Origin: Paraglomus occultum | Lineage: Eukaryota > Glomeromycota > Glomeromycetes > Paraglomerales > Paraglomeraceae | NCBI GenBank assembly: GCA_910592205.1 | Contig: CAJVPJ010000329.1 | Span: 1-28,294 of the forward strand | Direction: 5' to 3' | Length of the DNA: 28,294 bases | Shown: positions 21,253 to 28,294 of the stretch, piece after piece | How positions within the stretch are numbered: position 1 is the first letter of the stretch | Layout: the number at the start of each line of letters is the position of its first letter | Program-made: the position numbers and the translations under genes | Notes under the pieces: generated by a model | What the model was told of the DNA's origin: nothing | What the model saw: the letters and a program-made list of their open reading frames with translations, nothing else | The model's database searches: none

Positions 21253-21279
21253 CAGCAGCAGCAGCAGCAGCAGCAGCAA
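21253..21279. repeat. CAG trinucleotide run
   Basis: Eight CAG units and one CAA follow the 9-bp array after a 21-bp spacer. The plus strand could read polyglutamine, in frame with the upstream DCN repeats, but no start codon is available. Confidence 0.9.
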
Positions 21280-22172
21280 TACGATAATAACAACAACAGT
21301 TAGTACGGATGATAACGGTAATAATATGGCACAGCAGCTGCATTATCTCATCCCCAAATTATCATTGTACTATCGTAAAACCAAGCACACATCATCCAAT
21401 TCAGGTAAATCAATTTATTTCGGTAAAATAACATTGACTTACATAACATGGCTTACTACATTTATCATAGAAGGCTAGACCCAAAGACGTGCAACAAGTA
21501 AGTTCGACCCAATCTATCATTATTCTTCTGTTTCTTATTCTGGAAATTTGTCATAACGTTTGTTCCCAAATCAAACATTTTGCAATTACAGCAAAGCCTT
21601 TGTGCGTTCGACTTTCATGCGTCACGCAACAACAGACATTTAATTACAAGCATATGTATATACTCTATACAGCATACAAATGCAAAAAGTATAGAAAAAA
21701 ATATAAACAAAAGCATATAGTTAGTTAGTAGTAGGGTTAAAAAAAAACGGAAAATAGGTAAGTATTTAACAAGCATATTTTCAACATATATGTATATGAA
21801 GATAAAAATTATGACACTATATAACATATATACGAACACAAATGTACAACAAAAAAAAAGGGGGGGGGAGGGGGAAAGACTTTTTTCTTTTTCAAGACTT
21901 TTTGCCGCTCAATTAATCGTCAACTCTCTAATCCAAAACGTGTTAACTATCTATGTGATAAAAACATAGACGGGTAAGATATGGATATGTATCGGTTATA
22001 TCGTATGTATATATATGAATATGTATAATAATCAAACCAAATATAGTATATAAACATTCTATCAATCGATCGAAACCTCAAATAAGACTATACATTCCCA
22101 CAATAAACTCTCCCAATAATGCACATCACGCACATCAGACAATACACTGTAAAGTCGTCAAAATGTAAATGT
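21280..22172. other. Intergenic, 3' flank of HMG gene 3
   Basis: AT-rich with A and G homopolymer tracts near 21850-21877. No gene is supported. Confidence 0.4.
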
Positions 22173-23279
22173 TTACCACATGCCTTTTTCGCAAGTGTCT
22201 AGTGAAAATGATTTTAGAAATTCAAAATTCTGCTCAAGCACCACATTGTCATGATACGCCACAACCTCACTGCTGCAAGTTTCCGTCATCATAGCAATGT
22301 CGTATCTCTTTTCATCCGTGCATGTAATGTCACTATCATTTCCAAATAAGTCATCGGCAAATGCGGAACTCATCAGGTCCGACTGTAAAAAGAATTCAGG
22401 GCCAGACTCGGGGTAAATTGGAACCGAATAAGGAATAGAAGAAGGGGTGGCAATATCATCAGAAAAGAAAGAGGACAAGGAGGAGGTAACACCGGTATCG
22501 ACAGAGTTACTACTATTATTACTACTACTACCACTACTGTTCTCTGTGCTGAAATTCAAATCTTCCAACATGCTTTTCCACTCGGGTAAGTAAAGCGACT
22601 CGTTTGCGTTCACATGGTCTGCTTGATCAAATGTTGTCGTTGTCGAGTTGGCTGACAGAGGAGGAGATTGAGAATACGTCAAGTCTGTTGTAGCCGTCGA
22701 TTCAACTCGAGTCGATGTAAAGTAATTGTACGGCGTCATTTCAAAATCCAATAAAGCAGTATTGGCGGCAGTCATTGTCGGTGTCAGAGTCTTGAAAAAA
22801 CACATTGACGCAAGGTTGGATGATGAATTCCTAATTGACGGGTTTACTTTCATCGTTATCTTGGTACCGATGCTTTTTCTCGGACGTTTTAGCTTCTTTT
22901 TCGATGAGTTTGTGGCGTCGGATCGAGTTTTCAGCAAATATTGTGTTCTGGCTTCTATAGAAACTTGCTTGTAGAAATTTTTCACATTGTCCGGTTCGTT
23001 TTTCCATAGTTTACTGACGATTGGTGCGAGATCTGTCATGGAAAAGTTGTGATTTCGTTCCTTTAGATATTTTACATACAAGCTGCGATAAATGATAAAC
23101 TCGTTGGGGAAACGAGCTAGCCGTTTGCGTGTATATTTTGTCACTAAATCAGTAATGTCTAGCTGGGGTGGGAATGGTAGAGTATCTGGTGGCTCTACAA
23201 GCGCAGCGGTCTGGGCAAGTCGTAAACGTCCGCCTTGCTTTTTGGGCTTTGAGTCTCGCTTTTTTGAACTTTTTGTCAT
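22173..23279 (-). CDS. Divergent MATA-type HMG-box protein, copy 3 (368 aa from ATG)
   Basis: A probable nuclear DNA-binding protein. Numbering from ATG 23279 (MTKSSKKRDS), residues 1-20 are Lys-rich. A PPDTLPFPPQLDITDLVTKY motif at about 30-49 parallels the PPY motif of the other two copies. The HMG box covers about 55-119: RFPNEFIIYRSLYVKYLKE, SMTDLAPIVSKLWKNEPDNV, NFYKQVSIEARTQYL. It lacks the PDYxYRP end. KKKLKRPRK at 127-135 is a likely nuclear signal. The long tail is Ser/Thr/Asn-rich with an acidic-hydrophobic segment (FFLQSDLMSSAFADDLFG, about 296-313) resembling an activation region. The frame continues 63 bp further upstream to a GTG at 23342, with no ATG before a stop at 23382-23384. 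I therefore chose ATG 23279, which has AAA before it and a TATA box 77 bp upstream. An upstream exon cannot be excluded. Confidence 0.8.
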   Translation of the reverse strand: MTKSSKKRDSKPKKQGGRLRLAQTAALVEPPDTLPFPPQLDITDLVTKYTRKRLARFPNEFIIYRSLYVKYLKERNHNFSMTDLAPIVSKLWKNEPDNVKNFYKQVSIEARTQYLLKTRSDATNSSKKKLKRPRKSIGTKITMKVNPSIRNSSSNLASMCFFKTLTPTMTAANTALLDFEMTPYNYFTSTRVESTATTDLTYSQSPPLSANSTTTTFDQADHVNANESLYLPEWKSMLEDLNFSTENSSGSSSNNSSNSVDTGVTSSLSSFFSDDIATPSSIPYSVPIYPESGPEFFLQSDLMSSAFADDLFGNDSDITCTDEKRYDIAMMTETCSSEVVAYHDNVVLEQNFEFLKSFSLDTCEKGMW

Positions 23280-23348
23280 TTTCTCTTTTAAAACTTTTGA
23301 TTGTGGTGAGATTTTGGAAATGGCTCCTTTTGGACGCGACACACTCGT

Positions 23349-23356
23349 ATTTATAA
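23349..23356 (-). promoter_or_regulatory. TATA box of HMG gene 3
   Basis: On the minus strand TATAAATA sits 70-77 bp before ATG 23279 within GTTATAAATACGA. The string TTATAAATACGA is identical upstream of HMG copy 1. Its position supports ATG 23279 as the start rather than the GTG at 23342, which would lie only 6 bp after the box. Confidence 0.5.
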
Positions 23357-26300
23357 CTTTTGTCCTAATGAGAGTGGTTTTTTAGGGGGTCAGCGGTTGA
23401 GGGTCTATATTTAAATTAAATTTTTTTTATTTATAGAATGTAAATATTGTTTGTATTGTGGTACAAATGTTGATCACCTGATTTTTTTTTATACGTTGTG
23501 CGTTTAGTTTATAAAGTAGTGAAATAATGCTCTTTGCGCAGCTGAAATCAAAGAACAGCTGCATTCCGCTGGCATAAATGACTGGATGTACGCATTGTGC
23601 AGATAATATCACATGTAGTATAGAACTAATGGGTATATACTGTCTGAATAATACAAATCAGACTATGTGTACGTGTTGGTTAAAAATAGCTTTTGCTGTT
23701 GGGAGAGAGGAAAACGGCAGCGGGAGAAGGAAAAGAGCGAAGAACTTTCCATGTTTCGTTTTTTTAGTAACCAGGACATTGTTTGGCAGTTCGGAATTGA
23801 AACGCTACAGATCTCGCAGCCCTGAAGGACATTTCTCACCCCATTCAGTAATTTACATTTGCGTCCATAAAAAGTAATATAGTCTGTCGGTTCTTTGTTT
23901 GTTACTGGCGACTTGCGACAGGGGATTAAAAATTGCTAACCCGTGAAGGCAATTCGTCAATGCCAGAAATAAATTAGGGAGATGTTTCCATAATGTCGTT
24001 CTAGAAACATTTATATTAAGGCCAGTAAAATTGGGTATACAGACAATAACATTACAATAACAACAGTGATATTATAGTCGATCCGATATATAACAAGTAA
24101 AAAAGTCATACAGCCATAATTAATTTATCATGTTTCTCCCCTTTATCTAAGCTTATATGGGCAAATGCAACCAAACACTGATACTTGCGTTACGCTACAA
24201 TGGTAGTTCCATATATCCCAGGTTCTCCACCATACGTTATATACACGTAAATACTATAAAGTAAAACGGGTAATTTTGATGTTTCCAAGATTGTCATCCG
24301 CATCAAGTAAATCCTGGTTATCCTTATCATGCCTCAATAAGGGAAATTCTAAATGCAGAGCAGCCTTCTCGTTTAAAATGTGATGTCGTACAAAAATCTA
24401 GAATTACTTGCTCCGGAATGTTTGGTTCAGGTGCCCATACCTGGTACCCCACCGATGAACATCCACCATTTCGTAGATTTTCCAGACTACTGTAATTTGT
24501 CTAATTATAGATCAGGTTTCTATTTATAAACAAGCATGACACACATGGCGATGAATCATGATACATGCCAACTCACGTTATACAACTGAAGAAAAAAACG
24601 GTTCGACTCTTAAAATATCGCAGTAAATCAACGACTATCGAAAAAACAAAAGAAATAAAACGTTTGATATTATGGAACTATAACTTTTTTGAGTTCGTGC
24701 ATATACTATAAACTATATGTTTGTTGTAAGGGAGGCAAAAAAAACCTGAACATACAAGAAATAGAATCTATTAAGTATGTATTACAACTGTAATAAACCA
24801 ATAACATTTATTTGTAGTCTCCATAGAGTTATTTATAAACATGAAACAGAGTGGTTTTACAAAAACTCAATCTCTCATAGAACTTTTCCAGAAATGTGAA
24901 AAGATACGCCGAGGCACAAAGATATGTGGCTGAATGTCAATGCAAGACGTTCTCTTTTCAATTAAATAATTAACGCGTGAAAAATAGATAAAGGAAAAAT
25001 TGTTAGGTTGTAGCTGTAATACAGGGGAAAAATAGTCTGCTTGCTCATCCGAAAATACATCGTCATCGGCTAAACTCGTTACTTTTTTCCCCCGCCACCC
25101 GCACACACGCACACACACATTCCCCCCCCCTTTATCACTGCATCCCGTTCTATTATTGATTGTTCTTTATGCATGTTTTTTTTTCTTTAGCCGTGTGGAA
25201 TTGGTTATTATCCGAAAGCTCATGTCGTAAAAGTTTCTTGAAAAACCGTTGCATTATGTCTGCTATTACTGTTCATACATCAATGTCAACATCTCTTTCT
25301 TACAACCCATCTTTTAAACAGGAAAAAAAAAACAGTTCTAGTGCGTCAGCGCTCTCAAAAACCAAAACCGTAGCCTTGGTCTTTTACTAAATCATTACAA
25401 GTGTCGTTTACAAACCATATAACTCTTTTTACTATAAGAAACGTTTACTCATACGTTACTAGTATGCTTAGAAACGAATAACCATTATCCTCTTGAAAAG
25501 CGCATTCGAGAGGGAAAATTTTCTGACGTATACCAGGTAATGTGTTTGTTTGTGCTTCTAAATTTTGATATGAGGAATGCCGATTACTATTAAAATTTTT
25601 CTTGGCACTTTTACTTTATTAATCTATACATTGTAAAGCTTTTCGATAAACCCGCATCTGATTTAAGTGAACCGAAAATTGACTTGTACATTTAGAGTTT
25701 TCAATCAATAAATCGTTAGTACTATCTTTCCACAAGAAATCTCGAACGTTATGGCAGGTGATGCACAAGCGATGCTAGTGACAGTGTTGAAAGAGAACAA
25801 GGCTTCGGCCATAGTAATAGGGTGTTCCGATGCGATGAAACTAGAATAACGAATGACTAATACGATGAGATTGAAATTGGTCATCGGACTGATAATATTT
25901 TGATCGGAAATACCGATCGGAGATTACCGTTAGCAAGTGCCCCATGGAAAAACGGTGAATAATAATAACCGATCCGTCTCTATTTCCCCCCCCCCCCCCG
26001 CTCTTTCCGTACCACACAAATGAATAACAGTTATATTTAGTAAACGAGTCAATCGGTCCAGTTTTTACCAGTAATACGTTTTTAGTTTTTTTACGACAAA
26101 GATCATGTACGCTTGTGCGATAAACGAAGTAAGAAATCAATATGTGATTATTCACAATAAAAAATACCATCTTATCTGATCTCACGAAATCAGACGACAC
26201 TTTTCAGACAAGTTGGCTAGTGAGTGAGAGAGAATGACGATGGGTTCACAGGTATGTTACAAATTTATTATTGACAATTCATTGCACCTGGGCCCCGCAG

Positions 26301-27255
26301 TGATGGAATAGTGTACCATGGATGCATGATCCTCTTTTCTGTCTTGCCTCATCCGTAAAAAAAGCTTAAAGTTGGGTTAACATCTAAATCTGCTATAAAA
26401 TAGTTATTCGGCTCACACACACTGTTGCATCAAGAAGATAACTATTAGAATTGTTGCACTCAACGATTGACAAACCGGATAGAGTAAAATCTGACGCCTA
26501 TAACAGCACTACACTAAATGCGAGAGCTTCTTCAAGGGCTGATGGAAGTTTAATGAGTGCAACCTCTCTCTTCCTAAAGAAATATGATGGTTTGATCTCT
26601 ACTAGATATTCGACTTTTACGTTTTAGAATATTATGTTACAGCCTCGATTCATCAATTCTAACTGAGCTGCGGCGTCTCGTTTTAACGTTTATGCTTTTT
26701 TCTCCCGATATTAATCTTCTCGAGCAATGTTTGGTCCTTTTTACAGTCTTTACCTTGTTGATTTATATTAAAGTTTGTTGATTTTAATATGCCGTTTCTC
26801 ACGATTAGATTCGAATGCCGGATTACATTGTATCATAAAATTCTGGAACTTTATTGTAATAAACTGAGGCCAGAGACTTTCTTTGGCATAACGAGAGATT
26901 TGGAGATTACAACTGTATGTCAGATTTTTACATGCATGGAGTCATAATGATGCCAATTGCTTACCACATACTATACAGTGGCACCTTGGTACCTTTTTTT
27001 TCATTATTGTCTGATTGCTTAAGAACATGTTTAACTGATGTAATGAATAACATTTTGACAGACGTTTTGTATTATGACGGTGGAAATGAGTCGAAAATTA
27101 TGTGTGCATATCAAATACGTACGTCTTACTGAATTTGTATAATTATACATGTTTACGCTGACGTTTACGTTTCGATTGTATATCAATGCTGTGTGGTGAT
27201 TTATTCGTTAAAACCAATCTTGTAACACGTATGTTGAATTGACGACTGGATTCTC
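23357..27255. other. Intergenic, nothing recognised
   Basis: About 3.9 kb without a supported gene. It contains a CA-rich and C-rich tract near 25091-25130 and a run of 14 C at 25986-25999. Open frames of up to 119 codons on either strand show no motif. Confidence 0.4.
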
Positions 27256-27263
27256 TATATTTC

Positions 27264-27468
27264 GGGAGACATCAACAATCATTTCGTAGACGTAATGTTT
27301 CGCCGACAACACATTCACCAATATTATTTCGAAATTATCCTTTTTTGGTAGTTGACTGTTGATGAAATTAACCGATTGTTGGTCAGTGAAATTATTGTTG
27401 ATGAAACGAAATGACCTTGTCGACGAAACATTACGTCTGCGAAAGTGATTGTCGATGTTCGGACTCCC
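27264..27468. mobile_element. 205-bp foldback-type MITE, second copy (inverted)
   Basis: It begins GGGAGACATCAACAATC and ends GATTGTCGATGTTCGGACTCCC, so GGGAG and CTCCC are its tips. It is flanked by TATATTTC (27256-27263) and TATATTTG (27469-27476), an 8-bp duplication with one difference. The core at 27314-27351 matches the reverse complement of the core of the 1116-1340 element at 37 of 38 positions. Its arm subrepeats (CATTTCG..GACG types) are more worn, suggesting an older insertion. It has no coding capacity. Confidence 0.8.
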
Positions 27469-27476
27469 TATATTTG

Positions 27477-28294
27477 TTAGCAAAGCGAGAACGTTTACAG
27501 ACAGCCCCAACGAAAAGCTACCAACAATTGAAGAAAAAAAAAAGTTAACGCTGAGCTATCCCTTAATCTGTAGGCCAATTTTTGATATGCATTTTTGAGA
27601 ACAATATTACTAATTTAATTTGCTTTGAAGATTTTAAATGAGCTAACTTATGTAGTAAAAGGATGCGTTGTTGAAGAGTAATTATAATGTGCATTCAAAA
27701 ATTTTTTAAAATATGGCAACTTACGTCCCTTAAACGCACACTTCCCTCATACTTCCTCCCCTTACCACTCTACCTAATTCTGAGCTTTTACATTACTTTT
27801 AATGCTTTATTTGTCTTCAGTGCTTTTATTATTGCTCTTCTTGCTCTGGTTTATAGTCATATTCAATTATGTTCACCTCACTGAAACCTGTTTCTTATGA
27901 TGACGACTTGCGAGCCTAACATAGCTTCAAATTGGTATAATAAGGTCTTTTTACTAAGAATATCTACAACAGACAATTAATTAACAGTTTACAATGTTAA
28001 ACGTATGGAATTATAACGTTTATTAGCACATCGGCGAGATTGTTACTTAGAGTTAAGAGATTTGTGTAACCAACTTCACGTGATTGCGCATAATAATGCA
28101 TTTTTATCCCTAGAATGTCAATTTTTGCTGGCTTGGAGTGACGATAAGATTTGAGATTACGTTTAACATAAATTTAGTACAAATTAAATTTTGCTCCTAT
28201 AATTTCACCCACTGCAGTCATGTGTCCGTAAGTTTTTTGATGGTGATCCTGGGGTAGTTTAATAATAGCTACGATTCCAAGGATTATATATGTT
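27477..28294. other. Intergenic, nothing recognised
   Basis: AT-rich DNA to the window end. One hydrophobic open frame at 27687-27884 has no recognisable family and derives largely from a pyrimidine-rich tract. Confidence 0.4.

Noticed and set aside
22726-23385. Plus-strand frames opposite HMG copy 3
   Set aside because: Antisense to the HMG box; composition follows from the opposite strand.
25160-25390. Ser-rich open frame preceded by a T-rich TTTAG acceptor-like site
   Set aside because: No recognisable motif, no upstream exon, and low-complexity composition.
27687-27884. Hydrophobic 65-codon frame as a small membrane protein
   Set aside because: Arises from a pyrimidine-rich tract; no start context or family support.

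Overview
The window looks like AT-rich nuclear DNA from an arbuscular mycorrhizal fungus (Glomeromycotina, Rhizophagus-like). The evidence is three MATA-type HMG-box genes, an almost perfect tandem Sel1-like repeat (SLR) gene, and a background of decayed Tc1/mariner-type, Helitron-type and other transposon relics in sparse intergenic DNA. The organism is inferred from family content; no marker gene is present.

Layout. 1-600: no gene, but a cluster of three related 27-bp repeats (336-474). 606-1846 (+): a 335-codon SLR gene split by a 225-bp inverted-repeat element (1116-1340) flanked by an exact 8-bp duplication. Removing the element and one duplication copy restores the frame. 1847-3000: nothing recognised. 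3010-4405 (-): a Helitron-like relic abutting a Tc1-type transposase relic. 4929-5417 (+): a relic of a third transposase-like family. 7401-8243 (+), 12796-13746 (+) and 22173-23279 (-): three HMG-box genes. 15281-16202: a 922-bp internally deleted mariner with intact 25-bp inverted ends and TA flanks. 21133-21279: a 9-bp tandem repeat followed by a CAG run. 27264-27468: a second copy of the element that splits the SLR gene, inverted, with its own near-perfect 8-bp duplication. The remaining intergenic DNA shows low-complexity tracts and no gene I can support.

How it fits together. The three HMG proteins share a plan: a short PP-containing proline/leucine motif, one HMG box, a basic stretch, then a low-complexity Asn/Ser-rich or acidic tail. 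Each gene has a TATA box about 70-92 bp before its ATG and A at -3. The two + strand genes are about half identical over the HMG region by eye; the third is more divergent. This fits local duplication and diversification of the MATA-HMG family known to be expanded in these fungi. The most distinctive element is the small foldback-type transposon: its arms are built from 15-bp subrepeats, so they read as 5-residue peptide repeats, and in the SLR gene it both stops the first half and supplies an ATG to the second half.
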